64,000 nucleotides of DNA from Ciborinia camelliae (lineage: Eukaryota; Ascomycota; Leotiomycetes; Helotiales; Sclerotiniaceae), in assembly GCA_025890175.1 (NCBI GenBank), contig JANPYM010000011.1, positions 1,902,299 to 1,966,298 of the forward strand, read 5' to 3'. Both the position numbers and the translations under genes were made by a program. Positions 13,701-25,713 of the stretch are shown piece by piece (position 1 is the first letter of the stretch; every line of letters begins with the position of its first letter). The notes below the pieces were generated by a model. It made no database searches. It was not told the DNA's origin and saw nothing but the letters and a program-made list of their open reading frames with translations.

Positions 13701-16700
13701 AGAACCGCTCGGGGCTCTCATTACACGTGTATTGTACCGCCTAAGATTCTCCGCAGAACAACGCCCATTCGATACAGTCTCTCTCATCTATGTTCTTCCT
13801 CTCGTCTTCTTAGTACTTCGGGACGGTGGGTTCGGAGATAGCGATGATGCGGACGCCCAACTGGTCCTCGCTCTGGAATTCCTTTCCTTCCACACTGATG
13901 CCTGTTCTGACGTTTTGGTTCCACGAGATGAAGTTCTCTCCACCTTGATATCATCTATGCAAGCCTACAATCAGCATTACAAGGCAATCAAAGATTGCTT
14001 GGCAGATCTATGCAGGTGTATCGCACCGAACATTACTGACAAGGAGATCTCCATTCTTGCTCAAGGAGCCATCGTTCCACAAGTCGCTGTGCGAACCTCA
14101 GTATTGCAGTCAATAAGCGCAGAGATTGATATGAGTGAGCTTGACTTTTCTAATGAGGTGTGGTTAGCCTGCCATGATGATGTAGAAGAGAATGTCGAGC
14201 TGGGGCGAGAAATCTGGGAGGAGAGTGAATTCAAAATATCCTCGGAATCGCCATTCCGGATACTGCCATATCTCGAAAGCATGGATAAGCAACTCCGACG
14301 AGCTGCCGCTAGATCTATCGCGGAAGCTGTGAAGGTCCAACCTTCGACCTTCAAGGATGTCCTGAACCGTCTGCAATCCTCCTATACAGAATTAGCAAAG
14401 CCTCGAGTTCCTCAGCTTGATGAGTATGGTATGCCCAGGAAGATGGATCTGTCGGACCCATGGGAAGCTCGAAATGGAATTGCGCTTGCATTTAAAGAAC
14501 TTGCTGCCGTTTTCGACGAATCAATCCTTACTCCATTCCTCAACTTTTTAATCGAAGGCCCTCTTGGTGATAGAAACCCGGCTGTCAGAGAAGAAATGGT
14601 TGAGTCTGCCACAGCAATCATAGCTATTCACGGCAAGGACAAAGTGGAAGAATTGATGAAAACCTTTGAGCGCACACTCGAGACACCAGACAAAGGCTCT
14701 GAATTCTCCGATAGAGTAAACGAGGCTGTCATTATCATGTATGGTGCCCTGGCACAACATCTGAAAGCCGGCGATGAACGTGTCCCTAAGGTTGTTGACA
14801 GACTTCTGGAGACATTAAGCACTCCGTCTGAGACGGTGCAATATGCCGTGGCCGAGTGTTTGCCACCACTTGTTCGTGCATCTAAGGGGAATACTTCGGA
14901 TTACATACAGTTAGTGCTCGACAGATTGTTCAATTCGAAAAAATATGCTGGTCGACGTGGTGCAGCGTATGGTCTTGCAGGTCTCGTTAACGGAAAAGGA
15001 ATTTCTGCTCTACGAGAATACAGAATTATGCTTACACTGAAAGGAGCCATTGACAATAAGAAGGATGTCAATCACCGAGAAGGAGCTCTATTGGCTTATG
15101 AACTTCTCTCCATGATTCTTGGTCGCATTTTCGAGCCTTACGTCATACAAATTGTGCCCCAACTGCTCTCAAGCTTCGGCGATGCAAGCGCAGATGTTCG
15201 TGAAGGCTGTCTGGCAGCAGCAAAAGTTTGCTTTGCGAGTTTGAGCTCATATGGAGTCAAACAGATTTTGCCAACTCTTCTTGACGGTCTTGATGATGAC
15301 CAATGGCGAAGCAAAAAAGGAGCTTGTGATCTCCTGGGTGCAATGGCATATCTTGATCCACAACAACTTGCCCAGAGTCTTCCCGAGATCATTCCACCTC
15401 TCACTGGTGTATTGAATGACAGTCACAAAGAAGTCCGACTTGCTGCCAACCGCAGTTTGAAGCGCTTCGGAGAAGTTATCAACAATCCTGAGATCAAGAG
15501 TCTGGTCGATGTTCTCCTCAAGGCCCTCAGTGATCCAACTAAATACACGGATAACGCATTGGACTCACTTATCAAGGTGTCTTTTGTTCATTATCTCGAC
15601 TCTCCTTCCCTTGCTCTTGTTGTTCGCATTCTCGAGAGAGGCTTGGGCGATAGGTCGGCTACCAAACGAAAATCTGCACAAGTTATTGGTAGTCTTGCTC
15701 ATTTGACGGAGAGAAAGGACCTTGTCTCACATCTGCCAATTTTGGTTGCTGGCTTGAAGATTGCAATTGTTGACCCCGTGCCAACAACTCGTGCAACTGC
15801 ATCCAAAGCACTGGGTTCTCTGATCGAGAAATTGGGAGAAGATGCTCTTCCAGATCTCATTCCAGGTCTCATGCAAACACTTAAGTCAGACACTGGCGCC
15901 GGTGATCGACTCGGATCTGCACAAGCACTTAGTGAAGTCCTTGCTGGGTTGGGTACAAGCCGTCTCGAAGAGACTCTTCCCACGATTCTCCAGAATGTTG
16001 CTTCATCTAAAGCTTCTGTTCGTGAGGGATTCATGTCGCTCTTCATATTCTTGCCTGTATGTTTCGGAAACAGCTTTGCCAACTACCTTAGTAAGATTAT
16101 TCCTCCTATTCTCTCTGGGCTTGCAGACGATGTTGAATCTATTCGCGACACGTCTTTGAGAGCTGGTCGTCTTCTTGTCAAGAATTTCGCCACGAGAGCC
16201 ATTGATCTTTTGCTCCCTGAATTGGAGGGAGGTCTCGCCGACGACAATTACAGAATTCGTCTCAGTTCCGTTGAGTTGGTTGGCGACCTTTTGTTCAATC
16301 TTACCGGAATCAGTGCGAATACAGAACAGGATGAGGTCGAAGAAGGTGCACAAGAAGCTGGCGCATCCTTACTCGAGGTACTTGGTGAGGAGAAGCGCAA
16401 CAAGGTATTATCCTCATTGTACATCTGCCGTTGCGATACCTCTGGTCTTGTTCGAACAGCAGCTGTCAACGTGTGGAAAGCTCTTGTGGCGAGTCCCCGA
16501 ACTCTCAAGGAGCTTATTCCTACGCTCACACAACTCATTATTCGACGATTGGGAAGTTCCAACATGGAGCAAAAGGTTATTGCAGGTAATGCACTTGGTG
16601 AATTGATCCGCAAAGCAGGTGATGGAGTTCTCTCGACTTTACTGCCAACTTTGGAGGATGGCTTGCAAACGTCTACGGACGCAGATGCTAAACAAGGAAT

Positions 16701-18899
16701 ATGTATTGCACTTCGTGAATTGATTTCTTCAGCATCCCCAGAGGCTTTGGAAGATCACGAGAAGACATTGATCTCGGTTGTCAGAGTTGCTTTGATAGAT
16801 TCGGATGACGATGTCCGAGAAGCGGCAGCTGAAGCCTTCGACTCTCTACAGCAAATCCTTGGCAAGAAGGCTGTTGACCAGGTCTTGCCATATCTCTTGA
16901 GCTTGCTCCGTACCGAGAGCGAGGCAGATAATGCCCTATCTGCACTTTTGACTTTGTTGACCGAAACGACAAGATCAAACATTATCCTTCCTAACCTCAT
17001 TCCAACCCTGACCACCTCGCCAATATCTTCGTTCAACGCTAAAGCACTTGCCTCGCTTTCAACTGTCGCAGGACCGGCCATGGCAAGAAGATTACCAACC
17101 ATCCTGAACTCCTTGATGGATAACATCATTGCTTCTCAAGACGATGATCTCAAGTCAGATCTAGAGTCATCCTTTGACACTGTCATCCAATCTATTGATG
17201 AATTTGATGGTCTCAATGTGGCTATGAATGTCCTTCTTGCATTGGTGAAGCACGATGATCACCGCAGAAGAGCAAACGTGGATTATCGCCTCGCCAAATT
17301 TTTCGCTGCAGCTACCGTTGACTATTCACGCTACAACCAAGATATTGTACGGGCACTCCTTGTTTCTTTCGACGATAGTGATTCAGAAGTAGTTAAAGCC
17401 TCTTGGACCGCGCTTTCTGAATTTACTAAACACTTGAGGAAGGAAGAAATGGAAGCACTTGTTTACTCAACAAGACAAACTTTACAGCATGTTGGTGTGG
17501 CCGGATCCAACTTACCTGGTTTTGGACTACCCAAGGGCATCAACGCAATTCTACCCATTTTCTTGCAAGGTCTCATGAACGGTACTGCTGAGCAGCGCAC
17601 TCAATCTGCTCTGGCCATATCCGACATCGTTGACCGTACCAGTGGAGATTCTTTGAAACCATTTGTTACTCAGATCACCGGACCACTTATTCGAGTCGTT
17701 TCTGAGAGATCTGTCGAGGTTAAAGCCGCCATTCTTCTGACATTGAACAACTTGTTGGAGAAGATCCCGACATTCTTGAAACCTTTCCTTCCACAATTGC
17801 AACGTACATTCGCCAAGTCTTTGGCTGATACTTCGAGCGAAGTTCTTAGAACTCGCGCTGCTAAGGCTTTGGGTACTTTGATTACTTTGACTCCAAGAAT
17901 TGATCCCTTGATCGCCGAGTTAGTTACAGGTTCCAGGACCTCGGATTCCGGAGTTAGGAATGCCATGCTCAAGGCATTGTATGAAGTAATTAGCAAAGCT
18001 GGTTCTAACATGGGAGAGGCTTCACGCAGCGCGGTGCTTGCATTAATCGATACCGATACAGAGGATAACGATGTGTCTATGGCTATCACAAACGCCAAGT
18101 TACTGGCAGCTTTGATCAAGAATCTTTCCCCAGAAAATGCTTCAGGGCTGATCAAAAACCGTGTTATGACAAACCACTTTACTCCAACTACGGTTCTTGC
18201 CCTGAATGCTGTTCTTGTTGAAGCACCCTCGTCATTGACCGAAACTGCCTTTGCTGATGATTTACCTGAACTCATTTGCCAAGGCATGTCAAGCAAAAAT
18301 GTGAGTATGGTTGTATCAATTGTAAAGACTGGAGACTAATTACTTTATAGGACTTTATATCAGAGAACTGTATTCTCGCCGCAGGAAAATATCTTCTTGC
18401 CGAGACAGCCAACCATGAATTCGAAACGACGAAGCCAATATTTGAATCACTAGCAAAGTTGATTCAACCTGGAAACACTGCAGATGCCCGTCGTTTGTCA
18501 CTGGTGGTGATTCGCACAATTTGTCGCCACCACACAGACGCAGTTCGACCACATCTTCCTTTGCTCGCCACGCCTGTATTTGCAGGTGTCCGAGATCCTA
18601 TCATTCCAATCAAGCTAGCAGCAGAAGCAGCGTACCTGGCACTTTTCAACGTCGTTGATGAAGAAAGCAAGGTATTTGATAAGTACATCGCAGCTCAAGA
18701 AATGCCACCGAATCAAAAGAGAAGCATGCAGGATTACTTTAAGAGAATTGCTTTGAGATTAGGTAACACTGCACGGGAGAGAAGAGAAGCTGAAGGTGGG
18801 CAAGGTGGATTGGGTCTTTCTAATGATGAAATTGATGATGAAAAGGAGATATCGAGTATTGGAAAGGTGGATTTGGGTGAAAAGGCATTTGATGCATAA
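10754..18899 (+). CDS. GCN1: GCN1, translational activator of GCN2 (HEAT-repeat protein)
   Basis: Three exons: 10754-10892, 10967-18300 and 18351-18899, with introns of 74 and 50 bp. They join to 2673 residues, almost exactly the length of yeast Gcn1 (2672). The true start MSEVEINGQNEGVDL is upstream of the long open frame and is reached through the first intron (donor GTATGT, acceptor TATAG). The protein is a continuous array of alpha-helical HEAT repeats; the central part (about residues 1330-1700) is the eEF3-like block known to bind GCN20, and the following part carries the GCN2 RWD-binding surface in yeast. Gcn1 sits on stalled or collided ribosomes and activates the eIF2-alpha kinase GCN2 on amino-acid starvation. 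No frameshift or truncation is visible. Confidence 0.95.
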
Positions 18900-19761
18900 A
18901 GAAATGAGGTTACGATTTGATGTGATGTGATTGATGATTCAATTCAATTCGGCATATCTAAAGCATTGCATCGCATTGCCAATAGAAATCATTAGATCAC
19001 CAATGGATATGAATTTAAATTTTAAGTTACTTGTACAAACTATGTTTTTTTCTTCTTTTGTTTTCCGAGTGACTTCCTTCTTAATTCAAATACAGGAAGG
19101 GTAGGTAAGGATTATCCATATTTTTGGATCTTACAAGCTTTAAATGATGTCTGAAATGCCCCGTCCCGTCCCGTTAATCGCATTGCTAAAGATCACGCAT
19201 GCTCTTTCCCAATACCTAGTATGTTCATAATTACAAGGTAATCAACATAGGTATTTGAACGACAACTTCATCAACACCGATCCCACCTTCATCCATCCCA
19301 ACATTTAATCCTGTAAATTGGTTCGTTACTGTATTGGCATGGCATCTCTTTCTTTCAAATCAATATGTACGTATCGGTGTTTTTCTTTCCCATTGGTTTG
19401 GTTTGGTCTTCCTCTCCCACCTAAGAATTTTAGCCCTGAAGTTCGGTGTTGAAGTTGGGCGTCGGGTTAAGAAGTTAAGAAGTTAAGATAGACGAGGCAG
19501 AATAATGAAGCAAGCAAGGTAAATCTCGTACCTACCTAATGCTCCTTCTTCTTGGCGAGAACTCTAGCCTTCGGAAGACGCAGAAGCTCGACTTTCAGAG
19601 ATATCAGAACATCTTGATTGCAAGCTCATCGGGTTGGGTGTCCATAACTGGAGCGACGGGAATGGCGTCGAAGAACGAATGGCGGCGATAAAAGCCTAGA
19701 TTTTTGCCCCTTTGGGGGAGGCATTCCAAGTGTATCGGGTCCGCAAATAAGCCAGGACCTC
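18900..19761. other. intergenic, 3' region of GCN1
   Basis: No gene seen. It contains the GCN1 3' UTR and then ordinary AT-rich sequence with short CCTACC/TAGGTA-type motifs. Confidence 0.5.
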
Positions 19762-21118
19762 TCAATGATACGAGTCGCTGAACACAACAATAGTGCCGCG
19801 GTGACTAAACTGCTCTAGAATTCGAGTTGGATATGGCTCGAGGGAGAGTTTGGGGGATGCATTCACGTTCGAAGCGATGCAATATCTCTCTACTTCTTTG
19901 AAAGTCTTCCGAACTATCGGATTGGCGTTTACGAGAAGTTCCTCGATGAGTTCGGGCCTCGCTGTTCTCGCATACTGGCGCATATTGTCTCTAGGTTCTG
20001 CCATGTCAGTTATGCAATATGGTGGCATTTGATAGTTTCTTCTGATTCCAGACGAATCAGTCCATACGGAAGCAGTTGTATCATCCAGTTCAGGTTGGAA
20101 GAGAAATCCAGTTACTGTACAAGTGGTTATGCTGATACCTTGGGTATAGGTGATCATGTTAATGTTTTGGGTTAGATATACCCGCCATGGAGTCTCGAAC
20201 AACGTCTTTCCATTTTGTAAGACAAGTGCGCCTTGCCCGGACTCTTTTGACAGCATTCATTGCTGAAGAGTCGCAGAGGCTGTTGTAGATCCTATATTGA
20301 TAAAGTCTCAGCCCTGCATAACAACGGAAAGCGATATGACGCACCCAGCCTGAACAGCTTGATATCAATAATCTCAACACGGCATCAAGGCCTAGGCAGA
20401 AGACGTGGCGATAGCCTCGCGCATCTGCCACAAGGCACAAATTTGTCCTTGGAGGACTAGTCACACTAAAAGCGTTAACATAGCCTTGATGTCTCTCAAT
20501 TCGCGATTTGAACTTACACGAAGTTTTTTCTTTCGACAGGTAGCACAAGCCCCAATTGCCCTTGTGTTGGCAGTACGCTTCTTTTTGGCTGTTTCAAACG
20601 CCGAGCTACATGTGGAAATGGCGCCTGGAGAGCCTGACTGTTTAGAATTGACTCTTGAGGGGCACAGGTGCGCGCGTCAAGTGTGTTTTCGATGTGAATA
20701 AGTGTATCTGCTTCAGTTTTCGAGAATTCTTGCGAATTGGGGTTTTTCGGGGCCTGGTCTTTATCCGTAATAGATCTAGGACGTGGTGCATTGAAAGTCT
20801 GGCTCATCGTGGCTGGAAACTGCTGCGGCTCGATCAAATTTGACTTGTTTTGCGAAACAGCTCGATAAGATGAGAAGAGACTGTTTGAAGCGTCGCTCTC
20901 AAGTGCCAAATATGATTCACGATCCGGAAAGCTGAAGTGTAGAGCCAGCTGTAGTTATGCAATGGAGGTAAGTAAATACGTTGTTGCTCTGGAGGCGTTG
21001 AGGTCGAATAGATAGATATTCGTCGATCGCTGAACTGGTGATATTGTCGAGTTGTACCACAGACAAGATCACTGTTGCGAGAAGTCAAGGTTGGCCGGTG
21101 ATTCTTGTGCAAGTCCAT
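19762..21118 (-). CDS. hypothetical protein, gene model uncertain
   Basis: A set of minus-strand frames that can be partly joined. Exon 1 starts MDLHKNHRPTLTSRNSD at 21118. A likely intron (GTATTT..CTTCAG, about 20975-20930) leads into a frame reading FPDRESYLALESD. A second intron (GTAAGT near 20518 to TTTTAG near 20465) leads into a frame reading VTSPPRTNLCLVADARG. Near 20250 the sensible frame changes again, to one reading KESGQGALVLQNGKTLFE, which ends at 19762. I found no good splice pair for the last change because a stop lies just upstream in the new frame, so this may be a frameshift or a decaying gene. The family is not recognised. Confidence 0.35.
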
Positions 21119-22783
21119 GCGTCTTTTTCTATATGAATCTCTTGGTCTGGAAAAGATTGCATCTGAGGTTGTTCAAGTGGAAGGAGAGGAGGAAATATTG
21201 ACGAGCACAGTCATGGTATATACATACCTAAGCACAGGGAAGGTTTAGGTGTGGCGTACATATCGCGACAGGTGAAATCTTCAAATACCATCACTTCAAC
21301 ACTTCAAGGTTCTCAACAGTACTGAAATTGTTAATAAGGATAAATTAATAAGTCACTAAGATAGTATGATGCAACGCTTCACATGAGAACTCACTCCGTA
21401 CCAAGGATTGAAATGGCATTGATCTGGTTGGACCCGTTCCCGCAAGATTCGGTAGTAGAAGCTGGAGGTTATACCGAATCTCGCTCTGAGGATGAACCTG
21501 AGCTTGATCCAAACCTTGGATGCTGATCAATATATTGATATAGGTAGGTATTGATATTGAACCTTATGGTAGGTAACATTAGATAGAACCTAGATCATGC
21601 ACTAGACCACCTCCCTCCTATATATAATCTCCTGGATGAAAATAATTAGACCTGCCGTCGTAAATTCTAAGGATTGTTTGAACTCTTACAGTCTCTACAG
21701 CAAGTTGTCACAGATAGATCGGTTCGGTCATCAATATTAAGCGCCGATTACAGTGTATTCAGATTCTCGCTTAAATTTAGTGTCAACGCTATTTTGACAT
21801 CCACTGCCCGGTGTACCAGCTCTAGAAAAGGTACCTACCTAATCGTGCACCAGTGCTAGTTTGTCGCCATTCCAGCAGTCAGGCTGTGTGACTCTTGAAG
21901 AGATAAGTTCAATTCCTGCTACAAATACTCTACACAAAAATACAACCCAAATCCCGTTATTGACAGATTAAAACAGCCTTCAATGAGCAGGGTCTCTCCG
22001 ATTTCCTTAATACATACTAGGTAGTACGACTTCGACCCCAGATTTGCATTGCAGCCCCTGATCACGCTGCCGCAGTGAGAAATTAGCAAGGGATTCCTCC
22101 AGCTCAGTATCTCAAAAGTGTTCTCGGAAAGAGCTGCATTGAGTTTAGACCTGATCAAGGTACCTTGGGTTGCCAAAGAGATCGCCATCGCTAAATCCCC
22201 AGCAACGGACTGAGATAAGCCAAAGAAGGCGTACAGTAAAGGCTGGTCTGAATGCTGTGTCAGCGACTGAGTTTGGCAATAAGTATGTCTCCCTTACTTT
22301 TTATGTCTACCAACGAAAGCAAGGCGACAAGCCACAAGCCTTCTGCAAAGTCCTTCGTCGCTGTAATGAATGCCAAGACTGGCGCAAATAATGGCTGTTC
22401 TACATCTATGGGAGTGTCAGATACGATCTTTCATGTAAGATGGTCTTATAAGCTCGCGCATCCATCCTGAAGCGAAGCGAAGCATAAGTATATAACACGA
22501 TCAACGACAACGTTCGCTTGCAAGAACGGTTTGAATCTGCGATACCGCTTGATCAGTACTCCACAACCAATAGTGCCAAATGCTCAGCCAAGATAGACAC
22601 ATATCAGCCCAATCAGTGAAAAGAGATTCCTGACCGAACGACCGTGTTTCTAGAAACGTGCCAAAACCGAACCGTGGCTGGGTTACATCAATCAAGTGAG
22701 CCACTACTAGTCTGGAAACATAGAGACGGACCTGATCAAACACCAACTGCATTGGAAGACTGCAGGCAAGTTCAATCGCCACA
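21119..22783. other. intergenic, nothing recognised
   Basis: About 1.7 kb with only short frames on both strands. A minus-strand frame at 22501-22782 could be a further exon of the neighbouring membrane-protein candidate, but I could not find a convincing splice junction. Confidence 0.4.
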
Positions 22784-23363
22784 TTACATGCCGGTTTGGG
22801 ATGGATTTCTTAGGGACAATCGGAGGACTTGCAATGCAAGTCCTGAGTCAGCACGATAGAACCACGCAATCGGAACCGGCATGATACAGAACAGAGTAAT
22901 CACCACAGGATAGATCCATGCGAAAACTTCTCCGCCAAGATTAAGAGCGAATAGCGGTACAGCCAGCCACCGAGACCCGAGACTAGAAGAAGCGACGCAG
23001 ACAAAATTGAATCTTTTGGTAGCGTGTTCTGATTCTTCGCCTAGGTTTAGGGACCACGTAGAGTGAAGCAAGATGACAAGAGTGATGGATAGCCATGACG
23101 CATAATTCCATACCAAGGTTCTGAGACGTGAGCACGATCCTCGCTGCTTCAAAGATTCTCTCAATTTCAAGCTTGCTTACGGGCGGAAGGAAGCCAAAAT
23201 GATCCGTGGGTGCAGGCTGCCACCAACTGGACCTCCAAGCATGAGTGAGTCCAACGGTACCACAAATAGTCGTGGCACTTATCCCGAGCGGCCGTTCATG
23301 GAATTGGTCAAGATCTGTATGTTCAACCAGAGCCCAAGCATGAAGGGGTTGAAAATCTACCAT
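22784..23363 (-). CDS. possible small membrane protein, model unresolved
   Basis: A minus-strand ATG at 23363 opens a 61-codon exon (MVDFQPLHAWALVEHTD) that ends at a good donor, GTAAGC, at 23180. Downstream, another frame to 22784 encodes three to four strongly hydrophobic stretches (for example WLSITLVILLHSTW, then WIYPVVITLFCIMPVPIAWF), as in an integral membrane protein. The only acceptor that joins the two in frame gives a 37-nt intron, which is too short. The usual-looking acceptor (CTCAG near 23121) puts the second exon in the wrong frame. So this is either a gene with a missed exon or a pseudogene. I do not recognise the family. Confidence 0.25.
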
Positions 23364-23895
23364 TGATAATAATAACGAATAACGAATAACGACGAGAAAT
23401 TCAACTCCAGCAGTACAGTACCAGTCCCCCCCCACCATGGCTCTTGAAAATGGCACTTGCCAAAGACGATAGCTTAGAGAGCCGACACGTGGTAATAAAT
23501 CAAATTTTCTGATCACCACTCGGAGTAGGTATCGATATCGACATAGCATAGAAAAAGAGCCACACACAATGCAATATGGTGGCTGCAAATCCAATCGTAT
23601 TCCCATGATCAGAAACTTGAGCGGCGTCCGTACTGATGCCTCCAGACGAACGACCAGATGAGAAGTGCAGAGCGTGTGGGTGTCTAATAACTCAAGACTC
23701 AGTGACTCACCCCCAAAAGGGGGGGGGGGCACAGATAGATGCAGTCAGTAGAAAGCCTAGGATAAGCCATTCCATCTTGCGTTCTTGGAGCTGTATGCGT
23801 CAATACGCATCGTAACGAGGGACAAAAGCCCAGGGACATACCAATTCGCCGCGCATAGTTTCCGATTCCATAACTCCCATCAAATCCAAATCCAA

Positions 23896-23945
23896 AGCCG
23901 AAGCCGAAGCCGAATCTAGAATCTAGAATCTAGAATCTAGAATCT
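23896..23945. repeat. AAGCCG then AATCTAG short tandem repeats
   Basis: Three AAGCCG units followed by about four copies of the 7-mer AATCTAG, seen directly. Confidence 0.85.
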
Positions 23946-24020
23946 ACCGTATGTATACCTTAGATATGCGTATGCATGAGCTATCGTATAACCAACCATT
24001 CCAGGATCATTTGGAAGGAA

Positions 24021-24042
24021 GTAGCTAGCTAGCTAGCTAGCT
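24021..24042. repeat. (AGCT)n microsatellite
   Basis: About five uninterrupted AGCT units; self-complementary, so it can form a hairpin. Confidence 0.85.
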
Positions 24043-24363
24043 ATCAAAGATCATACATCATAAATCAGCAAACGCTACATCATAAATCATAAATCATCTC
24101 TCTGATCCGGTATCTCTAAGAATTCTCGCAATCCATACATACATCTGCCTCTATAAACTCCTGGACATCCTCCTCGGTATGATCGGTTGATCAATCGACA
24201 GGCACGTTGTGATTTATAGGTTTAAGGTAAGGTTTAATCTTTAATCTTTAATCTTTATTAAGAGTAGAATAGGTAGAATAGGTGGTTAAACTTGTACTTG
24301 TACTTATAGATATAAATATTATTGATGATTGCGCCGCTTGATGATTGCGCCGCGAGATGAGAT

Positions 24364-24364
24364 T

Positions 24365-24426
<62 letters not shown>

Positions 24427-24427
24427 T
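24364..24427. repeat. (ATC)n trinucleotide microsatellite
   Basis: About 21 uninterrupted ATC units, giving poly-Ile on one strand and poly-Asp on the other in the six-frame translation. Confidence 0.95.
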
Positions 24428-24496
24428 ACTATTACTATTATTACACAATCAAAAAGGCCGGGGAATAAAGAAGAAGAAGAAGATTATTTCCAGCGG

Positions 24497-24568
24497 GTAG
24501 ATAGATTGATAGATTGATTGATAGATAGATTGATTGATAGATAGATTAATAGATTAATTGATAGATAA
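24497..24568. repeat. GATA/GATT tetranucleotide repeat
   Basis: Alternating GATA and GATT units over about 70 bp. Confidence 0.85.
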
Positions 24569-24571
24569 TTC

Positions 24572-24810
24572 TTTTCCTCTCTTCCTCTCTTCCTCTCTTC
24601 CTCTTTTCCTCTCTTCCTCTCTTCCTCTCTTCCTCTCTTCCTCTCTTCCTCTCTTCCTCTCTTCCTCTCTTCCTCTCTTCCTTTTTTCCTCTCTTCCTTT
24701 TTTCCTCTCTTCCTCTCTTCTTCTTTTCCTCTTTTCCTCTTTTCCTTTTTTCCTCTTTTCCTCTTTTCCTCCTTTCCTCCTTTCCTCTTTTCCTCTTTTC
24801 CTCTTTTATT
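24572..24810. repeat. long polypyrimidine tract, (CTTCCTCT)n
   Basis: About 240 bp consisting almost entirely of C and T, built from CTTCCTCT-type octamers with drift toward TTTTCCTC at the right end. Close to mirror symmetric, so capable of triplex (H-DNA) in principle. Confidence 0.9.
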
Positions 24811-24989
24811 CTTTTATAAGGAATTTAAAGATGGATGGATGGATGGATTAGGAGGATTGTTAGTTAGTCGAAGAAATAAAAGAAATATACGGATGCTTAC
24901 CTACCTAAATTAAGATCCAAGATCCAAGATCCTCGAGAGATGAATACCTAGATAGGTATAGAGATAGATGAACAAAGTAGGTAAGTATA

Positions 24990-25160
24990 TATGTTATGGT
25001 ATGGTATGGTATGTTATGGTATGGTATGGTATGATATATCATGTTATGGTATGTATATCATCATGTTATGGTATGTATATCATCATGTTATGGTATGATA
25101 TATCATGTTATGTATATCATATATATTCCATCATATTACATCATGTTATGTTATGTATCC
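24990..25160. repeat. TATGG/TATGTTATGG repeat block
   Basis: Interleaved copies of ATGGT, ATGTTATGG and ATATCATC units, seen directly. Confidence 0.8.
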
Positions 25161-25310
25161 CTAAACAGGTACCTAGGTACCTAGGTATTTAGATATCCGA
25201 AGAATCAGAAATCAAATCAAATCAAATGAGATCAAATGAGATAAGCTCAAATCAAATCAAATCAAGTCAAGTCAACCCATTCCATTCCATTCCATGCTTT
25301 TTTGGGACAA

Positions 25311-25344
25311 TCCATCCATCCATCCATCCATCCATCCATCCATC
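25311..25344. repeat. (CCAT)n microsatellite
   Basis: About eight CCAT units, preceded by TTCCA pentamers. Confidence 0.9.
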
Positions 25345-25440
25345 GCCTTGCCTTTTGGCCTCTTTACATCTTTGCCTGTTGCCTCTTGCCCCTTGCCTTT
25401 TGCCGAGTCTTCTTTTGATGCCTGCCGATCATAGGAAATT

Positions 25441-25512
25441 GAGTGAGAATGAGATTCAGAATGAGAATGAGATTCAGAATGAGAATGAAAATGACAATGA
25501 GAATGAAAATAC
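25441..25512. repeat. GAATGAGATTCA-type repeat
   Basis: Degenerate tandem copies of GAATGA and GATTCAGAATGA. Confidence 0.8.
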
Positions 25513-25713
25513 ATGCACACATGAAGATGAAGAAAGATGATGACGTGAGGAAGAAAGAAGAAAGAGGAAAGAAAGAAGAAAGAAGAGAGCTGGCTGATCT
25601 TTTTTTCTTTGACAAAGTAGGTAGGGTAGGGTAGGTAGGTATCCATTGGAAAGTCAAGAAAGTCAAGAAAGAAAGAATCCAAGATAAGGGTTTTCAGAAA
25701 TCTTCAGAAATCT

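Larger units (their letters stand above)
23364..25713. other. gene-free, microsatellite-rich stretch
   Basis: No gene supported over 2.3 kb. The region is filled with simple repeats listed separately. Frames here (poly-Leu/Ser/Pro, poly-Ile, poly-Asp) are translations of repeats. Confidence 0.7.

Noticed and set aside
24329..24851. Frames encoding poly-Ile and poly-Leu/Ser/Phe
   Set aside because: They are direct translations of the (ATC)n and polypyrimidine repeats.
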